Source of the DNA: DHVE2 group archaeon
GTDB lineage: Archaea; Thermoplasmatota; Thermoplasmata; Thermoplasmatales; Aciduliprofundaceae
Length of the DNA stretch: 26,751 nucleotides
NCBI GenBank assembly: GCA_015522935.1
Contig: WALH01000097.1
Location: forward strand, 1 to 26,751
Direction: 5' to 3'
In this document: positions 1 through 7,089 of the stretch, in pieces
How the letters are laid out: every line of letters starts with the position of its first letter
How positions within the stretch are numbered: the first letter of the stretch is position 1
Program-made: the position numbers and the translations under genes
Notes under the pieces: generated by a model
What the model saw: the letters and a program-made list of their open reading frames with translations, nothing else
Databases searched by the model: none
Told to the model about the DNA's origin: nothing

Positions 1-188
1 ATGCTACCTTATGAGTTAGTGTATGGATTACCGATATCCACTAAATACTGGGTAGTTTCAACAATATGGTATCGCTCTGCCCAGCTTAGACCTATGGCTC
101 CCGTGAAAATAAATGTACAGCATCTCCTCAACGAGAATTCCGTGTTGTTCTCCACAGGACGCACATACGTGGTTCTTAACAACACCAC
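1..188. other. No confident gene; possible gene scrap on the minus strand
   Basis: No gene is supported here. The plus strand is open without a stop from base 1, but its translation has no recognisable motif, no ribosome binding site and no TATA box within view. On the minus strand, roughly 192 to 61, a frame without a start codon holds a Cys-x-x-Cys pair (reading HVCASCGEQHG) and ends in IPYC before a TGA. It looks more protein-like than the plus frame and could be the eroded end of a zinc-binding protein, but I cannot name a family. It lies directly downstream of the creatininase-family gene. Confidence 0.25.
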
Positions 189-908
189 TTAAAGATTGAA
201 ATTTTCTTTTATTATTTTTATAAGTTCTTCTAAAATTAGCGAGTTCAGTTTCTCACCAAGTTCTTTATTAGCCCCATGAGGATCACTGAAAGTTGCATAT
301 GGCACGATATCCTTATAATCCACTATCACCATATACTTTCCATATTCTTTCTTCTCAAATTTGTATGTTTCTTTAACTAAATCTGGGCGAATTGCCATAA
401 CTCTTGAAGTTTCAATTACTCCTGCATGACCATCATCTTCTGGAACTAAATCTCCACGGTATTTGTATGCAATGTAGTAATCGGAAAGGAGCATTATTTT
501 CACATCTCTATTTTCCTTAACAACATCCTCACATGCTAAGCGTAGAGCGGCCATGTGATTTGAACTTGCATGCCCAGATAGAACTATTATTTTTCTGACA
601 CTCTGTGCAACCAAACTTGTAAGAATATCTTTAACTATTCCATAGAGAGATGAAAATCCAATGGAAATCGTCCCTTTGAAGGATTTGAGATTTTCAGTCC
701 ACCCATATGGCAATGGAGGAATTATAAGAGCGTTCAATCTCTCTGCAATTCTTTCCGCAAGCCACATTGGTTGAATCATGTCCGTGTTGAGAGGAAGATG
801 ATATCCATGGGCTTCCACACTGCCGAGGGGAAATATTACTACCGGATTGTTTTTTAACTTCTTCTCTATTTCAGGATAAGTATATTCATCCCAGCGCAAT
901 CTCACCAT
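189..908 (-). CDS. Creatininase-family amidohydrolase
   Basis: This is a 239-residue metal-dependent amidohydrolase of the creatininase fold. The family signatures are in order: GSVEAHGYHLPLNTD at 29-43 (metal ligands E32, H34, D43), SGHASSNH near 111-118 in place of the usual NGHGGN, and GHAGVIETS near 160-168. Length is normal for the family. Members include creatininase, MftE and the archaeal formamide hydrolase ArfB of riboflavin and F420 synthesis; ArfB is a reasonable archaeal guess, but sequence alone does not settle the substrate. The ATG at 908 is preceded by AGGTGATG and lies inside the end of the zinc-ribbon gene (23-base overlap), so the two are probably translated from one mRNA. 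The family call is firm; the reaction is not. Confidence 0.85.
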   Translation of the reverse strand: MVRLRWDEYTYPEIEKKLKNNPVVIFPLGSVEAHGYHLPLNTDMIQPMWLAERIAERLNALIIPPLPYGWTENLKSFKGTISIGFSSLYGIVKDILTSLVAQSVRKIIVLSGHASSNHMAALRLACEDVVKENRDVKIMLLSDYYIAYKYRGDLVPEDDGHAGVIETSRVMAIRPDLVKETYKFEKKEYGKYMVIVDYKDIVPYATFSDPHGANKELGEKLNSLILEELIKIIKENFNL

Positions 909-1035
909 CGAGCATCACCTTGTCAAATCTTTCCTCCTCTATCCACGTGGTTAATCCATGCTCCTTGCAATAGTAGATATTTAGTTTCTCGTTGTATATT
1001 GCTTCTTTTCCACATATTTCACATACCATTTTCAT
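886..1035 (-). CDS. Mini zinc-ribbon protein, 49 residues
   Basis: A very small protein with one probable zinc site: Cys5-x2-Cys8 and Cys23-x2-His26, followed by an acidic tail. The ATG at 1035 is chosen because a perfect GGAGGTG lies 6 bases upstream (1048-1042). A longer open frame reaches 1086, but its extra 17 residues would cross a terminator-like hairpin, so it is rejected. The gene overlaps the creatininase-family start by 23 bases, which suggests one operon and perhaps a physical partnership. Such proteins usually bind nucleic acid or another protein. I do not recognise a named family. Confidence 0.7.
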   Translation of the reverse strand: MKMVCEICGKEAIYNEKLNIYYCKEHGLTTWIEEERFDKVMLDGEIALG

Positions 1036-1058
1036 ATTCAGCACCTCCAAACACAAAA

Positions 1059-1080
1059 GGACCGGGATAACGCCCGGTCC
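1059..1080 (-). terminator. Terminator-like or attenuator hairpin
   Basis: A perfect 8-base-pair stem, GGACCGGG (1059-1066) with CCCGGTCC (1073-1080), has a six-base loop. Read on the minus strand it is followed by TTTTGTGTTT, giving the shape of an intrinsic terminator. It lies between the stop of the ribbon-helix-helix gene (1099) and the ribosome binding site of the zinc-ribbon gene (1048). It may therefore end the regulator transcript or attenuate read-through into the two downstream genes. Confidence 0.6.
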
Positions 1081-1098
1081 GGGCATCCCATCCCTTCC

Positions 1099-1437
1099 TC
1101 ACATCTGTCCTATCAGGGAGCGTGAGAGTTTTTCCATCCATCCCTCCTGATACTCGGATTTCATCGTTCTGAGCCAGAGCCTGATGGATTCCTCGATTAT
1201 TCCCTCTACATCGCTCGCATAGCCCGTATCCACAAACATGTGCATCTGTCGCACTATCATCTTCGGTAATCTCACACAAATCTTCTCCTTGCTCCATTCC
1301 TCCTCATTTTCCTTCACATACTCTTCAAGAAGCTCGCGAACCAAGGAGGATACACTCTTTCCCTCCCTTTCGCATATGTCTTCGATTTTCACCTTCAATT
1401 CATCCGGAATTCTGGCTCCTACAATCATCTTCCTCAC
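1099..1437 (-). CDS. Double ribbon-helix-helix transcriptional regulator
   Basis: This 112-residue protein appears to carry two ribbon-helix-helix (CopG/Arc-like) DNA-binding domains in tandem. The first, about 4-42, has the strand MIVGARIPDEL followed by two helices ending in SSLVRELLEEYV. The second, about 52-92, has strand KICVRLPKMIV and helix VEGIIEESIRLWL. Ordinary family members have one copy and work as dimers, so this could fold as a pseudo-dimer or bridge two sites. The start is GTG at 1437; an ATG at 1428 is an alternative. The start overlaps a doubled palindrome (1438-1458) that looks like its own operator, so autorepression is likely. The targets may include the zinc-ribbon and creatininase genes downstream. 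Confidence 0.8.
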   Translation of the reverse strand: MRKMIVGARIPDELKVKIEDICEREGKSVSSLVRELLEEYVKENEEEWSKEKICVRLPKMIVRQMHMFVDTGYASDVEGIIEESIRLWLRTMKSEYQEGWMEKLSRSLIGQM

Positions 1438-1458
1438 TGTTTAACAATTGTTTAACAA
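1438..1458 (-). promoter_or_regulatory. Tandem palindromic operator at the regulator start
   Basis: The 9-base palindrome TGTTTAACA occurs twice, at 1438-1446 and 1449-1457, with a period of 11 bases, about one helical turn. This spacing and size fit ribbon-helix-helix operators. The repeats fill the space between the predicted transcription start (near 1458) and the GTG at 1437, so a bound protein would block initiation. That it is the operator of the adjacent regulator is inference. Confidence 0.6.
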
Positions 1459-1478
1459 AAAATGTAATAACTTAGAGG

Positions 1479-1487
1479 TATATTTTA
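1479..1487 (-). promoter_or_regulatory. TATA box for the regulator gene
   Basis: The minus strand reads AAAAGTAAAATATACC, an A-rich BRE followed by AAAATATAC. The box centre is about 25 bases upstream of the edge of the operator repeat, which places transcription start near 1458 with a leader of about 20 bases. Confidence 0.5.
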
Positions 1488-1554
1488 CTTTTGGTAAACG
1501 TGTTGATAAAAAAGTATTTCTCTAAAAATTGCGTTAACAGGGGATTTGGAAGAA

Positions 1555-2787
1555 TTATGGTATTGAATCAATTCTTATTTTCTTTTGCTCTCCGCTCTCC
1601 ATATCTCGCAAAATCACATATCCATCGTTTACTTCATCACCCACAATGATTACTTTTTCCGCGTTTATCCTGTTTGCATATTTCATTTGCTTCCCAAGAC
1701 TTCTTTCCATGAGGTCAATATCCACTGAATACCCCTTTCTTCTCAATTTTGTGGCTATTTCTATGGCCTCTTTTCTATGATCTGGGAGGATGGCTATGAA
1801 ATAATCAACCCAGATTTTTTCCTCAGGCCAGAGATTTTCACGCTTCATAAGAATTTCTAAGACAGCATCGCCCATCCCAAATCCGACGGCAGGTGTCTTT
1901 GGCCCACCAAATAATTCCACGACGTTATCATATCGGCCACCACCAAGAAGTGCACGTAACTCGCCTTTGTAATCATGTGCCTCAAAAACTATTCCTGTGT
2001 AATATGCCAGACCACGAACAACCGAGAAATCCCATATAACTTTCTTATCATAGCCTTTAAGAATGTCTGAAAGATTTAGCAAAGTTCTTATCCTATTCGA
2101 TTCTTCGAATTTATTGAGAACATTCTCAAAATTACCTTTTATACTGAGAATCTCTAAAAGGGCATCCACATTTTCCTCTGGAACGAATCCTTTTATAGCA
2201 TCAATAAACTCTTCTTCACCCATCTTATCCTTTTTATCGATTATTTTGAAAGCCATATCCATATCTCGCACGTCCATATTCTGCAATATCTCTTCCATCA
2301 AAATGCGGTCGCTCACTTTCATAACGTATTTTTCTGATAATCCGAGAGAGTCTAAAATTTCCATTGCTAATGCAATTACTTCGGCATCTGCGTAAATCTT
2401 TTCCACACCAAAAATGTCGGCATTGAACTGATAGAATTCTCTCAATCTTCCACTCTGCGGTTCTTCATAGCGCCACATCTTTGGAAATGAGAACCATTTA
2501 ACTGGCTTCACTATATTCTTTTTAGCGACTAACATTCTTGCCACTGTTGGAGTAAGCTCAGGAATGAGGGTGATTTCCCTGCCACCTTTATCAACAAAGC
2601 TGAAAGTTTGCTTTACTATTTCCTCTCCACTTTTAACCCTGAAAAGATCCAAAAGTTCTACACTTGGGGCATCAATTTCCTGAAAACCGAAACTTATAGC
2701 CACGGAATATATTTTATTTATTACCTCCCTCCTCGCCCGCATCTCCTCCGGATAGATGTCGCGGAATCCTCGCAGCTTTTTAAACAT
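1555..2787 (-). CDS. hisS: Histidyl-tRNA synthetase
   Basis: HisRS is a class II synthetase that charges tRNA-His with histidine using ATP. From the ATG at 2787 the protein has 410 residues, a usual length. It opens with KKLRGFRDIYPEEM. Class II motif 2 is seen as RYEEPQSGRLREFYQFNADI. The histidine-specific signature is RGLAYYTGIVFEA, and motif 3 is LLGGGRYDNVVELFGG. A C-terminal anticodon-binding domain begins near DYFIAILPDHR. An open frame runs upstream to 2925, but its extra 46 residues have no family likeness and would cover the promoter. A TATA-like box lies about 24 bases upstream of 2787, so the mRNA is probably leaderless. It diverges from a radical SAM gene across a very short gap. 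Confidence 0.97.
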   Translation of the reverse strand: MFKKLRGFRDIYPEEMRARREVINKIYSVAISFGFQEIDAPSVELLDLFRVKSGEEIVKQTFSFVDKGGREITLIPELTPTVARMLVAKKNIVKPVKWFSFPKMWRYEEPQSGRLREFYQFNADIFGVEKIYADAEVIALAMEILDSLGLSEKYVMKVSDRILMEEILQNMDVRDMDMAFKIIDKKDKMGEEEFIDAIKGFVPEENVDALLEILSIKGNFENVLNKFEESNRIRTLLNLSDILKGYDKKVIWDFSVVRGLAYYTGIVFEAHDYKGELRALLGGGRYDNVVELFGGPKTPAVGFGMGDAVLEILMKRENLWPEEKIWVDYFIAILPDHRKEAIEIATKLRRKGYSVDIDLMERSLGKQMKYANRINAEKVIIVGDEVNDGYVILRDMESGEQKKIRIDSIP

Positions 2788-2806
2788 ATCTGAATGATGG
2801 CGAGAG

Positions 2807-2818
2807 AATATAAAAAAT
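2807..2818. promoter_or_regulatory. Shared AT-rich box between hisS and the radical SAM gene
   Basis: AATATAAAAAAT can be read as a TATA box both ways. On the minus strand (TTTTTATATT) it sits about 24 bases before the hisS ATG at 2787. On the plus strand (TATAAAAAA) it is about 35 bases before the ATG at 2848. A single element may therefore serve both divergent genes. Confidence 0.5.
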
Positions 2819-2847
2819 TTTTTAACTCCCACCGAATACCCATCGCT

Positions 2848-3672
2848 ATGTTCGTTTACTATCCCGGACGAAAATTTCCATCGCTTTCCGTAACAGGCTC
2901 CTACTGCGCTTTGAAATGCAAGCACTGCAATGGATATTATTTAAAGCATATGATACCCGTTACCACCCCAGAAAAACTCATAGAATTCGCAAAGAAAAAT
3001 GAGGGGAAGATAAACGGCTTTCTGTTAAGCGGAGGTTCCACAAAGGAGGGAAAGGTGCCGTTAAAAAAATTCACTCACGCGGTTAAGTGGATTGTTGAGA
3101 ATACCTCACTTATTGTGAACATTCACACAGGGATAATAGACGACGAGGATATGGAATACCTTGAAGAAATGAGCCCAAACCACATATCGTTCGATGTGAT
3201 AGGCTCCACGGATACAATTCGTCGGGTTATAGGGATACCACGAACCAGTGAGGATTACTTTCATGCGTTGGATCTCCTGGATGATTCATCATTAAATTAC
3301 TCACCACACATAATTGCAGGCTTGGATTTCGGAAAAATCGTAGGGGAATACAATGCCCTCAGAAAAATAAAGGGATTGAAAAGCTTCAGTAATTTGATTT
3401 TAATTGTTCTGATTCCAACTAAGAGTACACCTATGGAAAATGTGGTTCTGGATCGTCCCTCAATACTAAAATTCTTCCGCTTCGCATTGCGTGAAATAAA
3501 ACCTGAAAAAATAGTGCTTGGATGCATGCGTCCTCGGGATTTCATAGAAATTGAAGAGATTTGCGTTGAAAACTCTTGCAGGGGTATGGTAATCCCCTCA
3601 CTCAAAACGATGAAAAAGATGAGAGAAATGGGCATGGAAATCGTGAGAAAGGATATGTGCTGCGTGTTTTAA
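2848..3672 (+). CDS. Radical SAM protein, biotin-synthase-like archaeal type
   Basis: The iron-sulphur cluster motif is CALKCKHC (Cys-x3-Cys-x2-Cys), preceded by FPSLSVTGSY. A glycine-rich LLSGGS follows, as expected for binding S-adenosylmethionine. From ATG 2848 the protein has 274 residues. An upstream in-frame ATG at 2794 would add 18 residues but would lie 6 bases from the divergent hisS start and ahead of the only visible promoter, so 2848 is preferred. The overall pattern recalls archaeal biotin-synthase homologues (COG1856-like), a group that I believe is related to the archaeal lipoyl synthase pair LipS1/LipS2. The substrate is not determined. Extra cysteines near the C-terminus (a pair at the very end, KDMCCVF) might hold a second cluster. 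Confidence 0.85.
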   Translation: MFVYYPGRKFPSLSVTGSYCALKCKHCNGYYLKHMIPVTTPEKLIEFAKKNEGKINGFLLSGGSTKEGKVPLKKFTHAVKWIVENTSLIVNIHTGIIDDEDMEYLEEMSPNHISFDVIGSTDTIRRVIGIPRTSEDYFHALDLLDDSSLNYSPHIIAGLDFGKIVGEYNALRKIKGLKSFSNLILIVLIPTKSTPMENVVLDRPSILKFFRFALREIKPEKIVLGCMRPRDFIEIEEICVENSCRGMVIPSLKTMKKMREMGMEIVRKDMCCVF

Positions 3673-3707
3673 ATTTCCCTGTAACCGAACATCTATTTCT
3701 TCCTTTA

Positions 3708-3749
3708 GCACACAAATAAGAGTTGCATCAGTGTGCAAAATTTAAAATA
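3708..3749 (+). promoter_or_regulatory. Promoter with an inverted repeat before the MATE gene
   Basis: TTTAAAATA (3741-3749) is a TATA-like box whose centre is 25 bases before the GTG at 3770. Just upstream, GCACAC (3708-3713) and GTGTGC (3731-3736) form a perfect inverted repeat with a 17-base spacer. The right arm abuts the TATA box, a position where a regulator could act. An AAGGAG at 3754-3759 is also present, so translation could be leadered instead. Confidence 0.4.
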
Positions 3750-3769
3750 CCTCAAGGAGTTGTAAGAAT

Positions 3770-5182
3770 GTGGCTCTAAGACTTAGCAGAGAGGAGATAC
3801 TGAGCGGGGGAATAATAAAAACCGTATTTCTTCTGGGCTGGCCTATGATGGCGAGCAGCCTTCTTCAGACACTTTACAACTTAGCAGATATGTTCTGGCT
3901 CGGAAGATTACCAAGCAGCCAATCCAGTATAGCTGTTGCGTCAATAAACTTCACATTTCCACTCGTTTTCTTCTTCATATCCTTTGCAGCAGGGTTAGGC
4001 GGGGCAGCAAGGCCAATAATATCTCAGTACATAGGCGCAAATGATCGCAGAATGGCAAACCGGTATGCAGGACAGATAATATCCACTGTTGGTCTTATTT
4101 CGCTGATAATGGGTGTTTTGGGCTTCATTTTTGTTGAACCGATTTTCGCGTTGATGGGTGCGAGGGGGGAATTTCTACACGTGGCATCCTCGTATGCAGG
4201 AGTGATATTCTTAGGTTTACCATTTATGTTTCTTGCACAGGGTGGAGGGATGGTAGTTTCTTCAGAGGGGGATACTATAACGCCTCTTATAATAAATGGA
4301 ATATCCGTGACAATAAACATAATTTTAGATCCTTTTTTCATCTTCGGGTTGTGGATCTTTCCCCGATGGGGCGTTGTGGGTGCAGCAGTAGCAACTGTTA
4401 TAGCGAGGAGCATAGCAGCAATATGGCTAATGCATCTTTTATTTGGTGGTAAACTCAGGCTTAAACCCACACTCAGCGATCTCAAGCCAAGAAGAGAGAA
4501 CGTGAGGTTCATCATGAGAATCGGGATACCTTCAAGTATAGGCATGAGCACCGCCGCCTTCGGGTTCGTGGTCATACAGTCAATCCTTGCAAATCTACCT
4601 AATCAGGTGGTGGCCATAGCTTCTTACGGCGTGGGCAATAGAATCGTGAATATTATGTTCGTAATTGTCAACGGCCTTGCCTCTGCACAGGGAGTGATGT
4701 TAGGTCAGGCGTTGGGTGCAAATGATGTAGAGAGAACAAGAAAAATTGCAAGAACAGGGATCTATCTCATGTTTTACCTGCTTCTCTCCGCATCGGTAGT
4801 AATATTTTTCTTCCGAGATCCAATAGTAAGATTCTTTGTGCCCAACAGCAAAGCGGTTATAGATGGGGCAGATGTTTTTCTTTCGATTGTGCTTTGGGGC
4901 ATACCCTTCTTTGGAATATTTAGATCTGTGACTTCCACACTGAACTCGTCGGGGCACACTGTGCAGGGAATGCTTGTATCCATTTCACGGCTCTGGGGCA
5001 TAAGAATTCCACTGGCAATTTATTTAGCATATGGCCTTGATATGGGCTCGATGGGGGTTTGGACTGCAATGGCCACATCGAATATACTCTCCGCAGGAAT
5101 ATGTGCCTTTTTCTATATACGGGGGGACTGGCAGCAAAGAATTATAAAAACTAAAAGAGAAATTCCGCATGGTCTCTCTTAA
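3770..5182 (+). CDS. MATE-family multidrug/cation exporter
   Basis: A 470-residue membrane protein of the MATE (NorM/DinF) family, which exports cationic drugs or metabolites in exchange for sodium ions or protons. The N-terminal signature GWPMMASSLLQTLYNLADMFWLG is shared by the family (shown here in part: LLQTLYNLADMFWLG). About twelve hydrophobic segments in two related halves can be counted; the second half begins near RIGIPSSIGMSTAAFG. Length is typical. The start is GTG at 3770, with AAGGAG ten bases upstream and a TATA box 25 bases upstream. Its 3' end overlaps that of the converging M24-like gene by 32 bases, so antisense transcripts are possible. The substrate cannot be read from sequence. 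Confidence 0.92.
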   Translation: MALRLSREEILSGGIIKTVFLLGWPMMASSLLQTLYNLADMFWLGRLPSSQSSIAVASINFTFPLVFFFISFAAGLGGAARPIISQYIGANDRRMANRYAGQIISTVGLISLIMGVLGFIFVEPIFALMGARGEFLHVASSYAGVIFLGLPFMFLAQGGGMVVSSEGDTITPLIINGISVTINIILDPFFIFGLWIFPRWGVVGAAVATVIARSIAAIWLMHLLFGGKLRLKPTLSDLKPRRENVRFIMRIGIPSSIGMSTAAFGFVVIQSILANLPNQVVAIASYGVGNRIVNIMFVIVNGLASAQGVMLGQALGANDVERTRKIARTGIYLMFYLLLSASVVIFFFRDPIVRFFVPNSKAVIDGADVFLSIVLWGIPFFGIFRSVTSTLNSSGHTVQGMLVSISRLWGIRIPLAIYLAYGLDMGSMGVWTAMATSNILSAGICAFFYIRGDWQQRIIKTKREIPHGLS

Positions 5183-6080
5183 CCACAATATTTCTTTTAA
5201 CTCTTATCAATCCATCATCGAGGTATATGGATGGAACAACGGTCATAACCATATTCTCTTCTAAAATACAATCCCCAGGAGCGTAGGGCTGATAAAATCC
5301 TCCAGAAGGCACAACACTGTAATGGGGAAAATCACCTATCTTTCGTATCTGTGAATCGATAAAATTGCAAGATGCACCCGGTTTAATAATATATCGAAGA
5401 TCATTGTAAAGGGAATTTATGATGTTGAGTGCATGGATCCATTCCTTACTTTCTCCTGTGAATATCACGCGGGAAAAGTTATAAGGATAACCATCCAATA
5501 GGGGAGAGGCATCCACATAAACGATTGAATCCGCCTCTATCTTCTTTTCCGTTGAGTGAGGATAAGGCCACTTGCTTTTCTTTTTAGAAGAAATTATTGT
5601 GGGATACGAGAAACCCGTCACACCATTTTTGAGAAGAATTGCACTGAGGATATTGGCCATTTCATCTTCCTGAGAGCCTATGGATAACTCCCCCATGAAT
5701 TCATTGAACGATTTTTCCGCTATTCTGCTGATTTTTCTGAGAATTTCCAATTCCTTATCAAACGGTTTTCTCATAGCCTCTCTAAGAACTTCAAAGCCGT
5801 TTTTGAATTTGAAGTTTAGATTGTAAACTCGGGTATTGGGACTGACAAAGTACTCGCTGTTCAATTGAGGAGTCTCATAGACGACATCATAATTCTCCTG
5901 CAACTCATTTTCAATTTGCTCTTCCATGATTTTATGGGCGTATAGCACAATGTTTTCATCAATCACTAAATGTGTGAAAGCTTTCGTGCTTACCAATTTT
6001 GGTATTTCGGGGTCATCAGGAAAGAATACAAAACTTCCGTAAGAAGAAATAAGCTTAGCTCGCATCTCCCTGAAATTCAT
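5151..6080 (-). CDS. M24-fold protein with lost metal ligands (pseudo-aminopeptidase)
   Basis: This 309-residue protein has the shape of an Xaa-Pro aminopeptidase: an N-terminal creatinase-like domain (about 1-110) and a C-terminal pita-bread domain. The substrate-site His (H175, in PYPHS) and the first metal Asp (D190, in VDASPLLDGYPYN) are kept, and H253 fits the metal His. The second Asp is Asn201. The Glu of the usual T-x-E-P motif is Val282 (TVVPS). The final Glu before IVV is Lys295. Three of five metal ligands are therefore replaced, so peptidase activity is unlikely and a binding or scaffold role is inferred. The gene overlaps the PIN-domain gene by 26 bases, which indicates co-translation. 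It is the last gene of a three-gene operon. Confidence 0.75.
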   Translation of the reverse strand: MNFREMRAKLISSYGSFVFFPDDPEIPKLVSTKAFTHLVIDENIVLYAHKIMEEQIENELQENYDVVYETPQLNSEYFVSPNTRVYNLNFKFKNGFEVLREAMRKPFDKELEILRKISRIAEKSFNEFMGELSIGSQEDEMANILSAILLKNGVTGFSYPTIISSKKKSKWPYPHSTEKKIEADSIVYVDASPLLDGYPYNFSRVIFTGESKEWIHALNIINSLYNDLRYIIKPGASCNFIDSQIRKIGDFPHYSVVPSGGFYQPYAPGDCILEENMVMTVVPSIYLDDGLIRVKRNIVVKRDHAEFLF

Positions 6081-7089
6081 CCATCACACCTCTACAGATT
6101 TCCACATCCTTCTCATAATCCACATCCGATTTGTGAATTTTTAATCTTTCATTAAAGTAATCCTCAGAACTCTTACCTCTCCACTCTCCTAAAATAACAG
6201 TATTGTTCACTTTTATTATTCCGAAAATAGCTGCAAGATCATAAAGGAGATAGGAGATCTTCTGCGAATCAATATCTTCATCCATCGTCAAATTATGTGG
6301 TAACTTATAGTATATTGCACTTAACTGCTGAGCCTGAGCATGGAACATCATATCCTTATCACCCGTTAAAAGAACAACTTCAGCATTTATCTCATCGGAG
6401 AATTTTCTGTAAGATTCCACGATTTCACGGTCTCGAATCTCCTTATCCTTCGTCTCCGTTCCTTGCCCTGTGATAAAAGCATCTAATTTATTTGTCAGAT
6501 AATATATTTCGTTCATGGCATTCTTTGCTTTTCTTGCATCCTTCGGGCTTCCATTGGCGAATTCCATCATTAGATTTCCATACGGCAAAGACTGGTAACG
6601 ATAGAGCATCCTGCCTGTGTACTTTGTGTGTATCTTAGCGTCTATCTCATCTATAACTATCCTGCTTATCACATACTTGAAATGATTCTGGAACCTTCTC
6701 GATATTATTCGGTAATAAGCCATATTCGTGTCTATCCCTATAAAAACCGGTTTGATGTATATGGTTCGATCCTCCGATGCTTCCCGCAGAAGTTTAAAAT
6801 TCTCCTCAATTTCATTCCTATTTTCAAAGTCAACAACACCAGAAGATATGAATACATCCAGAAGATCACGGTATCCCGGCAAATCACGCCTCATGAATTC
6901 GTTTTTCCCGAATTTTTTGTGTAGAGATTCAAATTTCTTTTCGCTCACAATGTCCTCAATTTTCATCTTTCTCATGTGAAGTGTGAATAATTTTAGATTG
7001 AATGGTGGGTACTCGATCGATATTTTAGTTCTTCCATCCAATGCATATTCGTTGAGAACCACATATATTTCATTGCGGTCGATTATCAA
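6055..7089 (-). CDS. PIN-domain protein, probable ribonuclease
   Basis: A 344-residue protein whose middle and C-terminal part fits a PIN nuclease domain. The expected acidic residues appear in order: D120 in FIGIDTNMAYYR, E148 in RIVIDEIDAK, an acidic patch near D220, and D244/D246 in VLLTGDKDMMFHA. About 110 N-terminal residues and 50 C-terminal residues flank the domain and are not recognised. PIN enzymes cut RNA with metal ions. VapC toxins are about 130 residues, so this is not a plain VapC. The start overlaps the stop of the CARF-like gene by four bases (ATGA), and its end overlaps the M24-like gene, so all three are probably one operon. The domain call is good; the role is inferred. 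Confidence 0.75.
   Translation of the reverse strand: MIIDRNEIYVVLNEYALDGRTKISIEYPPFNLKLFTLHMRKMKIEDIVSEKKFESLHKKFGKNEFMRRDLPGYRDLLDVFISSGVVDFENRNEIEENFKLLREASEDRTIYIKPVFIGIDTNMAYYRIISRRFQNHFKYVISRIVIDEIDAKIHTKYTGRMLYRYQSLPYGNLMMEFANGSPKDARKAKNAMNEIYYLTNKLDAFITGQGTETKDKEIRDREIVESYRKFSDEINAEVVLLTGDKDMMFHAQAQQLSAIYYKLPHNLTMDEDIDSQKISYLLYDLAAIFGIIKVNNTVILGEWRGKSSEDYFNERLKIHKSDVDYEKDVEICRGVMDEFQGDAS

Noticed and set aside
1..192. Open plus-strand frame of 63 codons at the left edge
   Set aside because: No motif, promoter or ribosome binding site in view; the opposite strand looks more protein-like, though also weak.
1019..1297. Minus-strand frame rich in Cys and Asp opposite no other gene
   Set aside because: It is an alternative frame of the ribbon-helix-helix gene and crosses the terminator-like hairpin; no ribosome binding site.
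2788..2925. N-terminal extension of the HisRS frame
   Set aside because: The 46 extra residues have no likeness to HisRS and would cover the promoter and the divergent gene.
4024..4575. 183-codon frame on the minus strand inside the MATE gene
   Set aside because: It is antisense to a clearly conserved membrane protein and its composition (many Pro, Ile, Met) is that of a reversed hydrophobic gene.
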